From positions 1,470,207 through 1,534,206 of the forward strand of contig NZ_CP031222.1 of NCBI RefSeq assembly GCF_003351745.1: a stretch of DNA of 64,000 bases, written 5' to 3'. The translations under genes and the position numbers were made by a program. This DNA is from Aquirhabdus parva (GTDB lineage Bacteria; Pseudomonadota; Gammaproteobacteria; Pseudomonadales; Moraxellaceae). Each line of letters starts with the position of its first letter. The stretch's first letter is position 1. A model generated the notes under the pieces. It had not been told where the DNA came from and ran no database searches. It saw nothing but the letters and a program-made list of their open reading frames with translations. Shown piece by piece: positions 56,414 to 64,000 of this stretch.

Positions 56414-57820
56414 TTAATGCGATTCTTTTAACAAGCGTTTCTCTAAATCATGAATATCGACAGCATGTTGATTAAACGTTTCATCAGCTAAAATGACATC
56501 ACGGTGTAGAGGAATATTGGTTTTCACGCCCTCAATGACCATTTCATCGAGTGCTTGTCGCGCTCGCGCAAGAGCAGTGGGACGATCTTTGCCGTGGACG
56601 ATCAGCTTGCCAATCAATGAATCATAAAATGGTGGGATAGTATAGCCATTATAGAGATGTGAATCCATGCGTACTCCCGCACCGCCAGGGATGTGGAATT
56701 GCGTGACCTTACCGGGCGAGGGTGCAAAAGTTTTCGGATCTTCGGCATTAATACGACACTCGATGGCATGACCACGGGCAACGATGTCTTCCTGTTTAAG
56801 ATTAAGTCCTAATCCTGAGGCAATGCGAAGTTGTTGTTCAATGATGTCCACTCCTGTAATCGCTTCTGTTACCGGATGTTCAACCTGCACGCGCGTATTC
56901 ATCTCGATAAAGAAGTATTGACCATTTTCAAATAAAAATTCGAAAGTTCCTGCACCTCGATACTGCATTAGTTCACATGCGCGTACACAAGCGGCTAGGA
57001 TATCTGCACGTGCTTGTTCTGGGATGTTTGGTGCAGGAGCTTCTTCGAGCACTTTTTGATGACGACGTTGTAAGGAGCAGTCGCGATCATAAAGATGAAT
57101 GGCGCGACCTTCACCATCTCCTAATACTTGAACTTCAACATGACGGGGCGTTAACAGGAAACGTTCCATATATACTGTTTCATCGTTGAACCACATCGCT
57201 GCTTCATTTTGGGCGGCTTGTACGGATTCAATCAGTGTCTCGGTTGAATGCACGATACGCATACCACGACCACCACCGCCAGAGGCAGCTTTGACAATCA
57301 ATGGAAAACCAATTTTTTCTGATTCAGATAATGCATTTTTTGCAGTAATAGCAATATTGCAGCCAGGAACCGTCGGAACCCCGCTTTTTTTCATGGCGTT
57401 AATGGCAGAGACTTTATTGCCCATCAAACGAATATGTTCTGGACGTGGACCGATGAAAACTATCCCCGCATTTTCAATGGCTTCAGCAAATTCGGCATTT
57501 TCAGATAAAAAACCGTAACCTGGATGGATTGCATCCGCGCCGGTGAGTTCGGCTGCAGTAAGGATTGCATTGATATTCAGGTAGCTTTGCTTACTTGAGC
57601 TGGGTCCTATACAGATCGCCTCATCAACGAAGCGTAAGTGCATAAGATCTTTGTCTGCGCTAGAGTAAACACCTACAGTTTTAATCCCTAAGGTGCGGCA
57701 AGCACGTGCGATGCGTAAGGCGATCTCACCGCGGTTGGCAATCAATACTTTACCGAGTAGCGGTTTTTCCATACTGGTCACGGGAGCTTTCCCTAAGTCT
57801 TTGGTTGGCTGTTGCGGCAT
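56414..57820 (-). CDS. accC: Biotin carboxylase (acetyl-CoA carboxylase subunit)
   Basis: 468 residues. [21 protein letters not shown] starts the conserved part; ATP-grasp loop [26 protein letters not shown] and [14 protein letters not shown] are present. An N-terminal extension of ~20 residues ([16 protein letters not shown]...) is longer than E. coli AccC (449); ATG 57820 follows AGGA with good spacing, but an internal ATG at 57772 could also be used. Only 4 bases from accB. Confidence 0.96.
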   Translation of the reverse strand: MPQQPTKDLGKAPVTSMEKPLLGKVLIANRGEIALRIARACRTLGIKTVGVYSSADKDLMHLRFVDEAICIGPSSSKQSYLNINAILTAAELTGADAIHPGYGFLSENAEFAEAIENAGIVFIGPRPEHIRLMGNKVSAINAMKKSGVPTVPGCNIAITAKNALSESEKIGFPLIVKAASGGGGRGMRIVHSTETLIESVQAAQNEAAMWFNDETVYMERFLLTPRHVEVQVLGDGEGRAIHLYDRDCSLQRRHQKVLEEAPAPNIPEQARADILAACVRACELMQYRGAGTFEFLFENGQYFFIEMNTRVQVEHPVTEAITGVDIIEQQLRIASGLGLNLKQEDIVARGHAIECRINAEDPKTFAPSPGKVTQFHIPGGAGVRMDSHLYNGYTIPPFYDSLIGKLIVHGKDRPTALARARQALDEMVIEGVKTNIPLHRDVILADETFNQHAVDIHDLEKRLLKESH

Positions 57821-57824
57821 CTGA

Positions 57825-58250
57825 TTAATCCTGTAAACGAATTAAAGACTGACCAAATTGAACAACATCACCATTCTTAACCAAAATCTCCGCAACCGTG
57901 CCACTTTGAGAAGCTTGTATAGGGTTCATGATCTTCATGGCTTCAACGATACCAATGGTGTCACCTGCTTGAATTTTTTGTCCGACTTTAATGAAAGCGG
58001 GCTCACCTGGATTAGGGGCAGCATAATACACGCCGACCATAGGAGATGTTTCAAGTCGTCCTGAATTCGGTGCAGGGCTTACATCGGTATTTATTTTTAA
58101 TGGTGCGGATGCAGGGGCATAGGACTCAGTCGTGCTAACAACTCGGCGACGTGTCAATGCAATGGATTGATCGCCTTCTTTCACCTCAATTGCCTCTAAA
58201 TCGGATTCAATCATAAGGTCGATGAGTTTTTTAATTTTACGAATATCCAT
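57825..58250 (-). CDS. accB: Biotin carboxyl carrier protein
   Basis: 141 residues. The biotinyl Lys is K106 in EAMKIMN (EAMKMMN in many others). A Pro/Ala linker separates the N-terminal helix part [16 protein letters not shown] from the barrel. The ATG at 58250 gives the family start; the frame opens 24 bases earlier. Operon aroQ-accB-accC. Confidence 0.95.
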   Translation of the reverse strand: MDIRKIKKLIDLMIESDLEAIEVKEGDQSIALTRRRVVSTTESYAPASAPLKINTDVSPAPNSGRLETSPMVGVYYAAPNPGEPAFIKVGQKIQAGDTIGIVEAMKIMNPIQASQSGTVAEILVKNGDVVQFGQSLIRLQD

Positions 58251-58372
58251 GTGTTCAGTCTCTTTAAAAATCAAAACGTTGATATAAAAATGCGGTCAAG
58301 ATTCAGCTTTTATGTTCTAGGTTCTTCCACGTGGAGTTAAACCGTGGATATGTATGTCCTTAGTTTTTTTGA

Positions 58373-58813
58373 TTACAAATTCAATTGTGCAATGGCGTAT
58401 TCTAGCGCGGCGCGATAACCTGCTGCGCCTAAACCACTGATGACAGCAACGGCTTTATCTGCCAAATAAGAATGATGGCGGAATGATTCCCGAGCATAGA
58501 CATTCGATAAGTGAACTTCTATAAATGGTTTTTCTGCGGCGAGGAGGGCATCTCTGATTCCGATGGAGGTATGAGTCAGTGCACCAGCGTTAATAATGAT
58601 AAAGCGAGTCCCATCTGTGCGGGCTAAATGAATTCTGTCAATTAAGGCGCCTTCCCAGTTACTTTGAAGGCTTTCAAGTTGAAGGCTTGATTTCTCTGCA
58701 AGGATAGCTAGTGAGGCATTAATGTCATTTAATGTGGTATGTCCATAAAGGGTTGTTTCGCGTTGCCCTAAAAGATTTAGGTTCGGACCATGCAATACCA
58801 AAACATCGACCAT
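58373..58813 (-). CDS. aroQ: 3-dehydroquinate dehydratase, type II
   Basis: 146 residues. [13 protein letters not shown] with the catalytic region, [19 protein letters not shown] and [18 protein letters not shown] are type II hallmarks. It catalyses the third shikimate step. AGGAG precedes the ATG by 8 bases. The gap to accB (122 bases) contains a CCACGTGG palindrome but no clear terminator. Confidence 0.96.
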   Translation of the reverse strand: MVDVLVLHGPNLNLLGQRETTLYGHTTLNDINASLAILAEKSSLQLESLQSNWEGALIDRIHLARTDGTRFIIINAGALTHTSIGIRDALLAAEKPFIEVHLSNVYARESFRHHSYLADKAVAVISGLGAAGYRAALEYAIAQLNL

Positions 58814-59177
58814 CTAAAGCGCTCCTGCTAAATCGCGATAAAAAACCCTTCTCAACTATATACAGGGTAGATGTATACAAATTTTTAACAGAATAGGATA
58901 TAAAATGTTAAAAATAGAGAATAATGCAACTAAATGTTTCTTTACAACGCAAACAGTAGTGTGCTTGGAAATCCTTCGAAGTAAAAACTCCTTCGAAATA
59001 TGCCGTTTTATACCATACTTTGTAAGTAAGATACGCAAAATTGTAGAACGATGCAATGGCTTAAGTAGCCATTTGCAGGTTTAAATGTCATATATATTGA
59101 AATATTCAGATACATTTTTATGTTTAACCATCGCTTAAGAGGGAAAATTAGTGAAAGAAATGGTGCAAGGGGGTGCA
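58814..59177. other. Divergent AT-rich region upstream of aroQ
   Basis: No supported gene. A short direct repeat TCCTTCGAA occurs at 58972-58980 and 58989-58997, spaced 17 bases; its TTCGAA core is palindromic, so it could be a paired binding site. Promoters could not be assigned. Confidence 0.5.
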
Positions 59178-59390
59178 ATGAGTGCATTTACTGCCGATTC
59201 AATAGAAATAGTGAATAATATCTGGCATAAACAAAGCATATTACTCATTATTTTGCTATTAACTGGGCTAGGATTAGGCCTGTTGTGGCGTAAAGGATTA
59301 CGTATTGAAGATATAAGCTGGATTATTGTAGTGATAATACTCACGACGGGGTTTGCATGTGTGCTACTTCGTGTTAAGCTGGGCTTGTAA
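59178..59390 (+). CDS. Small two-helix membrane protein
   Basis: 70 residues from ATG 59178, which is 4 bases after AAGGGGG, a very strong ribosome-binding site. Two hydrophobic helices: SILLIILLLTGLGLGLL and DISWIIVVIILTTGFACVLL, joined by the basic WRKGLRIE. An in-frame GTG at 59151 with AGGG upstream would add nine residues. No family recognised. Its gene is followed after 170 bases by the cold-shock gene on the same strand. Confidence 0.62.
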   Translation: MSAFTADSIEIVNNIWHKQSILLIILLLTGLGLGLLWRKGLRIEDISWIIVVIILTTGFACVLLRVKLGL

Positions 59391-59559
59391 ATCGACCTTA
59401 ATTCTTAGGTCCTTTTATCTTTTTAATAGGTTTGAACCGGAACTGCTGAATGATTCACAGAATGACAACGGAAATGAGCCCAGCTTTTGCTTCGTGTTTT
59501 CTTTGCTGTATTCAACACCGGACAAGCTTTTCTAGTTGTCTCGATAGAGGATTGCAAAC

Positions 59560-59772
59560 ATGACGACACGTGAACAAGGCGTAGTAAAGTGGTTTAACGA
59601 TACCAAAGGTTTTGGTTTCATTCAACGCAATGGCGGCGACGATGTATTCGTACATTTCCGCGCTATTCAAGGCGACGGCCACCGCACTCTGCGTGACGGC
59701 CAACGCGTTGAGTTCACAGTTGTGAAAGGCCAAAAGGGCTTTCAAGCTGAAGAAGTTCGCGCAGTTGACTAA
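59560..59772 (+). CDS. Cold-shock protein, CspA family
   Basis: 70 residues, one cold-shock domain. RNP-1 KGFGFI and RNP-2 VFVHF are intact, [16 protein letters not shown] is canonical. Binds single-stranded RNA/DNA. The 169 bases upstream could include a long leader as in cspA-type genes; no fold was established. Followed by a terminator and then the rhlB-like helicase. Confidence 0.95.
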   Translation: MTTREQGVVKWFNDTKGFGFIQRNGGDDVFVHFRAIQGDGHRTLRDGQRVEFTVVKGQKGFQAEEVRAVD

Positions 59773-59875
59773 TTGATGATTGGTAGCTGAGTCCTTTAAG
59801 ACTTTTCTACCAGCATCAACTATCGCTTCTAAATCGGCATTGCCAAAGGGCAGTGTCGATTTGGGCGTTTCAATG

Positions 59876-59909
59876 AACCGAAGTTTGGCTTGCCATGCTT
59901 CGGTTTTTT
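59876..59909 (+). terminator. Terminator after the cold-shock gene
   Basis: AACCGAAG (59876-59883) pairs with CTTCGGTT (59898-59905) and runs into Ts. Transcript would have a ~105-base 3' tail. Confidence 0.8.
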
Positions 59910-60053
59910 GTTTTGTGGCATTTGAAATTGATGTAAATTTGATTTTAACGATATTATTTTTAAATCTCTAAAATGATATGAGCGTAAAATTTTGCGCAAC
60001 AATAATTTAAATTTATTGCGTATTTAACGTGGTGTATTGGAGTATCAAATATA

Positions 60054-61202
60054 ATGAGTTCGAGTTTCGACTCAGTCGCGTTACACCCTGAATTACAGCA
60101 GGGAATTGCTGATCTTGGTTTTACCCAGATGACACCGATACAGCAACAAGTTTTACGTTTTACTCTGGCAGGACATGATGCCATTGGTCGTGCACAGACT
60201 GGTACAGGTAAAACTGCTGCATTTTTAATTAGTATTATTAATGATTTATTAGAAAATCCTGTTGCAGATGAACGATTTCGTGGTGAGCCGCGTGCACTCA
60301 TTTTAGCACCAACGCGCGAGCTTGCATTGCAGATCGAAAGTGACGCAATTGCACTGCTCAAGCATACCAAACTCAGTGTTGTTACCCTTCTTGGCGGGGT
60401 TGATTATGATAAACAACGTAAAGCACTTGATAAGCGATTCGTCGATATTATCGTAGCCACGCCGGGCCGTTTGATTGATTTTTTAGAACAAAAAGAAATA
60501 TGGCTTGACCGCCTTGAGTTTTTAGTGATTGATGAAGCAGATCGTTTGTTGGATATGGGATTCATTCCCTCAGTAAAACGCATTGTTCGTTTGGCTCCGC
60601 CCAAAGCAGATCGTCAAACGCTAATGTTCTCTGCGACTTTTAGTTATGACGTTCTGAACTTAGCTCAGCAATGGCTGTTTGAGCCTGTCACAGTAGAAAT
60701 TGAACCTGAACAAAAAACAAGTGATCGCGTTAAGCAGCGTGTATTTATAGTCGGTCGTCGTGACAAAGAGCGACTGCTTAAAGAATTACTTGAGTCTGAG
60801 ACTATAGATAAAGTGATGGTTTTTGCAAATCGTCGCGATCAGGTGCGTAAGCTGTTTGATCGATTAAAGGCGCAAGGTTATAAAGTTGGCATGCTCTCAG
60901 GCGAAATTCCGCAAGATAAACGTATTAAAATGCTGGATCAATTTAAGTCTGGTAAAACACAGATTATGATCGCTACGGATGTCGCAGGGCGGGGTATTCA
61001 TGTTGATGGTGTTAGCCATGTAATTAACTATACCTTGCCAGAGCAGGCTGATGATTACGTGCACCGCATTGGTCGGACTGGGCGTGCCGGAGCCTTAGGG
61101 GTTAGTATTAGTTTTGCTTGTGAAGACGATTCTTTTTTATTAGCAGATCTTGAGAAAGCCATTGGGCAAAAGCTGCCATTAGAGCGCCCTGAAGGTTACT
61201 AA
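60054..61202 (+). CDS. rhlB: DEAD-box RNA helicase, RhlB-like
   Basis: 382 residues. Motifs: Q-motif FTQMTPIQQQ, I AQTGTGKT (48-54), Ia PTREL, II DEAD (160-163), III SAT, IV VMVFANRR, V ATDVAGRGIH and VI HRIGRTGRAG. The compact length and short C-terminus fit RhlB (without the long basic tail of E. coli). RhlB unwinds RNA in the degradosome. Its position next to a Csp gene may point to cold or RNA-turnover functions. SrmB/RhlE-like alternatives cannot be fully excluded. Confidence 0.85.
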   Translation: MSSSFDSVALHPELQQGIADLGFTQMTPIQQQVLRFTLAGHDAIGRAQTGTGKTAAFLISIINDLLENPVADERFRGEPRALILAPTRELALQIESDAIALLKHTKLSVVTLLGGVDYDKQRKALDKRFVDIIVATPGRLIDFLEQKEIWLDRLEFLVIDEADRLLDMGFIPSVKRIVRLAPPKADRQTLMFSATFSYDVLNLAQQWLFEPVTVEIEPEQKTSDRVKQRVFIVGRRDKERLLKELLESETIDKVMVFANRRDQVRKLFDRLKAQGYKVGMLSGEIPQDKRIKMLDQFKSGKTQIMIATDVAGRGIHVDGVSHVINYTLPEQADDYVHRIGRTGRAGALGVSISFACEDDSFLLADLEKAIGQKLPLERPEGY

Positions 61203-61210
61203 ACCCTCCT

Positions 61211-61263
61211 AGAGCTAAATAAAAAAAGGCTGATTAATTAATCAGCTTTTTTTATTTAGCTCT
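61211..61263. terminator. 53-base near-perfect palindrome, bidirectional terminator
   Basis: The 61211-61263 segment is a palindrome broken only by one extra G in the left arm: an outer AGAGCTAAATAAAAAAAG / CTTTTTTTATTTAGCTCT and inner CTGATTAA / TTAATCAG. It lies exactly between the stop of rhlB and the stop of the converging HxlR gene. Confidence 0.9.
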
Positions 61264-61264
61264 A

Positions 61265-61750
61265 TTATGCCGACTTAACGGGATCTACATCCGCATAACC
61301 TGGGAGCCCAGGACCAATCATGGGTGTCACATTTTTTGCGTGAACGGGTTCGCCGCATTCTGAGCATACCATCGTTGGGGTAAATTTATGGCCACATTGC
61401 TGATGAAAATATTCTATAGGAGCACCTTTACCCTGATCCATCCATTTATCACCCCAAGTAGTTAGAGCGAGTAAGATGGGATAAAGATCCATTCCTTTCT
61501 TAGTTAAGCGATATTCGTAACGTGGAGGCTTTTCTAGATAAGGAACTTTCTTCAGAATATCGGACTCTACCAGTCTATTCAGACGGTCCGCTAAAACATG
61601 ACGTGTCATCCCCAAAATTGATTGGAAATCGTCAAAGCGACGTATGCCGATGAATGCGTTACGTACAATCATCATAGTCCACCGATCACCGATTACCGAC
61701 AAGGCGCGAGCAACCGAGCATGGCATTTCGCCTACATCTTGCCATTTCAT
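61265..61750 (-). CDS. HxlR-family transcriptional regulator
   Basis: 161 residues. The winged helix (CSVARALSVIGDRWTMMIVRNAFIGIRRFDDFQSILGMTRHVLADRLNRLVE) and C-terminal RYEYRLTKKGMDLYPILLALTTWGDKW are typical HxlR. A Zn-ribbon-like C-terminal tail (HQQCGH...VCSECGEPV) has three Cys and may bind metal. AGGAG precedes the ATG at 61750; the longer frame to 61822 is not family-like. HxlR members often sense redox or aldehydes via Cys; no adjacent target is evident. Confidence 0.88.
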   Translation of the reverse strand: MKWQDVGEMPCSVARALSVIGDRWTMMIVRNAFIGIRRFDDFQSILGMTRHVLADRLNRLVESDILKKVPYLEKPPRYEYRLTKKGMDLYPILLALTTWGDKWMDQGKGAPIEYFHQQCGHKFTPTMVCSECGEPVHAKNVTPMIGPGLPGYADVDPVKSA

Positions 61751-62000
61751 AAATGCACTCCTGTCTGATTTATCATATTTTAGTCGAATAATCCAATTCT
61801 GACCAGTTCTCATATTTACCAATAACTAGAGACATATTCTTACGATTGTTCTGATACGTTTTTATGAATAATAGCCAGAGACTGATAAAGTTTGCGTGAG
61901 ATTTATTGACTATGCGGTCTAGTATAGCTTGTCTTTATTATATTGGTTCTTTTTAGGAACTTAAAGTTTGATAATTTATTAAAAGATATTTTTAGGAAAT

Positions 62001-62031
62001 AACAATGATGAGGCTTTGCCCCATCATTGTT
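62001..62031 (-). terminator. Hairpin after the rhodanese gene
   Basis: On the minus strand AACAATGATG and CATCATTGTT pair around a GC-rich loop; the following T-run is weak (ATTTCC). Likely terminator for the rhodanese transcription unit. Confidence 0.65.
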
Positions 62032-62056
62032 AGAATTTACGTATAGGATCTATGAA

Positions 62057-63658
62057 TCATAAAACAAAGAAACCATGCGTCCCATCTCGTTTTAACTGTT
62101 CTACGAGACCATATTCCCAATCCAAATAGCCTTGCATCGCTTCAATTGGATTGTCCGTGCCTTCATAGGGGCGGCGATAACGATCAATTCGCGGTGAGGC
62201 GAGAAGTGTTTCGCCAGATTCTAGCGGTAAGCCTGCAGCAACCCATGCTTGAGTTCCACCTGTAAGTAGGTAGACCGGTTTATCGGTCAATGCCTGTAGT
62301 TCGGATACCGCTAGCCGAGCTAAGAGCCCACTTCCGCAAGTTAATACATAGCGCTCTGCTGGTGGAAGTATTTTCAAAATTTGGGGTAGGTCACCACGCA
62401 AAGTGAACCATGCGCTTGGAATATGTTGCTTGACATAATTAGCGCTGGAGGTGAAATCTAGGACAATTGTCGAAAGTCTGGTTGTTGCCGTATCGTGTAA
62501 TAGCCATTCGTGTAATGTTATTGGACTGATTTCTTGAGTTGAATTTTGCAGTGGTAGAGGTGCTTTCCATGGACCAGATTCAGTGAAATGGTCTACAGTA
62601 ATATTATCAATAATATAGGCGTCCCATCCCATCTGCCTTAGCCACGATGCACTCATATTGGCACGTACGCCATCATCATCAATAAGAACTATTCTGGCCC
62701 CTCGTACCGAAGCATAGTGATCTGTCTCTTGCACAAGTTGCCCTCCTGCAACATGACGAGCATGAGGCAAGTGGGCATGTTCATATTCTTCAGCTGTGCG
62801 GACGTCGAATACATAGGTTGTTCGCGTAGGATCATTTTGCCATTGATCCAAGGTTTGTAATGAGATTTTGCCAACACCCGCTTGATTTGCAATGTGGTTG
62901 GCTTGTTGGCTTGCTTCATACTTCGTCGTGTCTTTGACGGGATTAAATGTACGATTCTGTTGGTGTTGTAATGTTAAGCCTGCCAATGTCCAACCAATCG
63001 TCCCATTTTGAAGGGCTGCTACCGGATTTGGAATGCCAGCATTGAGCAAGGATTGGGCGCCGATGATACTCCGAGTGCGCCCAGCGCAATTTACGATAAT
63101 CTGGGTATGAGGATTTGGCGCTAATTCTCGCGCACGCAGGACGAGTTCTGCTCCTGGGACACTGATACTACCTGGGATATTCATCGTCTGGTATTCATCG
63201 AAACGTCTAGCATCCAGTACCACAATATCAGCTTGTTGATCGATCAGTGTTTTGACTTGGTTTGCAGTAAGAAAGGGCGTCTGGCGAATGCTCTCGACGA
63301 GCTCTCCGAAAGACTTACTCGGTACATTGACGTCTTCAAATAACTCTCCGCCAGCATTGCGCCAGCCCGCTAGGCCTCCCTCTAATAATGCAACATCTTG
63401 ATAGCCCAGCCGAATCAGACGTTCAACTGCAATCTCTGCTCGTCCTTCACCATCATCATAGACCGTGATGGGGGTGCTGAGCCGTGGAACGCGCGCATAG
63501 ATCTCTAATTCTAACCGTGATAATGAGATATTTACTGCAAAAAGTGGGTGATTTTTGGCAAAGGGCGCCTCTTCGCGTACATCAATTAATGCGAGTTCTT
63601 CTTTGTTCAGTAGAGCGTGGCGTATATCGGTGAATTGACGTGTTTTAATTTGACTCAT
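62057..63658 (-). CDS. Four-domain rhodanese (sulfurtransferase) protein
   Basis: 533 residues made of four rhodanese-like units (about 1-115, 125-235, 265-370, 380-495). Units 2 and 4 have the active-site Cys: C191 in VNCAGRTRS and Cys near 440 in LTCGSGLLA. Units 1 and 3 lack it (VYDDGEGRA and LIDDDGVRAN). The paired inactive-active order recalls thiosulfate sulfurtransferases doubled. It starts within the stop codon of the cysteine-dioxygenase-like gene (ATGA), so is translated with it. A role in handling sulfane sulfur is likely; exact substrates are unknown. The frame extends 30 bases upstream, but 63658 fits the family start. Confidence 0.9.
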   Translation of the reverse strand: MSQIKTRQFTDIRHALLNKEELALIDVREEAPFAKNHPLFAVNISLSRLELEIYARVPRLSTPITVYDDGEGRAEIAVERLIRLGYQDVALLEGGLAGWRNAGGELFEDVNVPSKSFGELVESIRQTPFLTANQVKTLIDQQADIVVLDARRFDEYQTMNIPGSISVPGAELVLRARELAPNPHTQIIVNCAGRTRSIIGAQSLLNAGIPNPVAALQNGTIGWTLAGLTLQHQQNRTFNPVKDTTKYEASQQANHIANQAGVGKISLQTLDQWQNDPTRTTYVFDVRTAEEYEHAHLPHARHVAGGQLVQETDHYASVRGARIVLIDDDGVRANMSASWLRQMGWDAYIIDNITVDHFTESGPWKAPLPLQNSTQEISPITLHEWLLHDTATTRLSTIVLDFTSSANYVKQHIPSAWFTLRGDLPQILKILPPAERYVLTCGSGLLARLAVSELQALTDKPVYLLTGGTQAWVAAGLPLESGETLLASPRIDRYRRPYEGTDNPIEAMQGYLDWEYGLVEQLKRDGTHGFFVL

Positions 63659-64000
63659 GATGTAGCAGGCTCCTTGGACAAATCCCAAATATTGGGTAAT
63701 AGGGTGTTTGAATATCCTGATATAAATGATTTTTCTGTGCCATCAGGTTGATAAGTCGCACGTTTGACGGCCCCGATATTGGCACCATAAACATGAATGC
63801 TGATTGACGTTTGATCACTATAGGCATTGCTGACTTGGTGAATATCTTGTGTGCTTGGTGAGACCGTTTCGACTTGTCCAACCTGTAGTTGATGTGCTGG
63901 TCCTATAGGAATTAGCGATTGATTCACTGATCTTTGATAATGCTGAGAAAGCTCTGAGCCACGGAGCATACCAATCAGCCCCCAAGTTCGATGGTCGTGG
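63655..64000 (-). CDS. Cysteine dioxygenase-like cupin (partial; N-terminus beyond the right edge)
   Basis: The visible 115 C-terminal residues continue in frame to the window edge, so the 104-codon version starting at 63969 is not the real start. HDHRTWGLIGMLRGSE holds the H-x-H iron ligands of the CDO cupin, followed by DIHQVSN (third His) and SISIHVYGANIGAVKR. This fits cysteine dioxygenase or 3-mercaptopropionate dioxygenase families. It is upstream of and overlaps the rhodanese gene, suggesting oxidation of thiols or persulfides coupled to sulfur transfer (inference). Confidence 0.85.
   Translation of the reverse strand, partial: HDHRTWGLIGMLRGSELSQHYQRSVNQSLIPIGPAHQLQVGQVETVSPSTQDIHQVSNAYSDQTSISIHVYGANIGAVKRATYQPDGTEKSFISGYSNTLLPNIWDLSKEPATS

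Noticed and set aside
1-64000. CRISPR arrays, tRNA or rRNA genes
   Set aside because: No regularly spaced direct repeats, cloverleaf-like segments or conserved rRNA sequence were noticed on either strand by eye; a covariance-model scan could not be run.

Overview
The window is an ordinary-looking stretch of gammaproteobacterial chromosome with moderate-to-low GC. Gene content and order suggest a member of the Moraxellaceae (Acinetobacter-like). The clues are the split transhydrogenase (pntAA-pntAB-pntB), tkt followed by an epd-like gene, hupB-ppiD, a detached gspL-gspM pair, aroQ-accB-accC, a complete isc operon and PHA-type granule proteins. This placement is inference from gene content; no rRNA gene is present to confirm it. 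I saw no tRNA, rRNA, insertion sequence, prophage or CRISPR array.

Layout. 1-4.7 kb: the end of an upstream gene, a small phosphatase/flavin reductase pair, polA and a YcxB-like membrane protein. 5-9.4 kb: two tandem secreted metzincin proteases with bulb-lectin C-termini; the last 810 bp, terminator included, is almost identical between them. 9.5-14.1 kb: metK, then tkt and an epd-like dehydrogenase. 14.1-17.7 kb: a 49-residue membrane protein, a thioesterase, ohr, a CPA2 antiporter and miaE. 17.8-21.7 kb: hemE, then a CBS-domain histidine kinase with a two-receiver response regulator. 21.9-29.3 kb: rpiA, a YgjP-like peptidase, an SCP2 protein, an unknown protein, an SDR dehydrogenase, a YaiI-like protein, glpD and nfuA. 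29.3-30.4 kb is the least explained part: about 1.1 kb holding dyads, a repeated 20-nt motif and a probable 35-residue acidic peptide gene. 30.4-38.4 kb: a HIT protein, a MASE2-type adenylate cyclase, then iscR-iscS-iscU-iscA-hscB-hscA-fdx on the minus strand behind an IscR-type promoter. 38.5-44.5 kb: a UbiJ-like protein with a C-terminal anchor, a phasin, hupB, ppiD, a compact PhaC-like hydrolase and a nitroreductase. 44.6-50.1 kb: gpsA, sixA, gspL, gspM, small membrane and lipoprotein genes, and a DUF2817 peptidase. 50.4-55.6 kb: transhydrogenase genes, a deaminase and a sodium:solute symporter. 55.7-58.8 kb: queE and aroQ-accB-accC. 59.1-64 kb: a two-helix membrane protein, a cold-shock protein, RhlB-like helicase, HxlR regulator, a four-domain rhodanese, and the end of a cysteine-dioxygenase-like gene at the right edge.

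How the genes fit together. Most encode housekeeping functions: Fe-S assembly (isc plus nfuA), central carbon and redox balance (tkt, epd-like, rpiA, glpD, gpsA, pnt), fatty-acid initiation (accBC) and RNA/cold response (csp, rhlB). The accessory layer is the protease-lectin pair, which could be exported by the type II secretion system whose GspL and GspM are encoded here; the possible PHA module; and the coupled thiol-dioxygenase/rhodanese genes. I found no clearly new multi-gene system. The best candidates for something undescribed are the homogenised lectin module, the acidic peptide locus near 30.1 kb, the response regulator with a Glu-substituted second receiver, and the alternating rhodanese chain.
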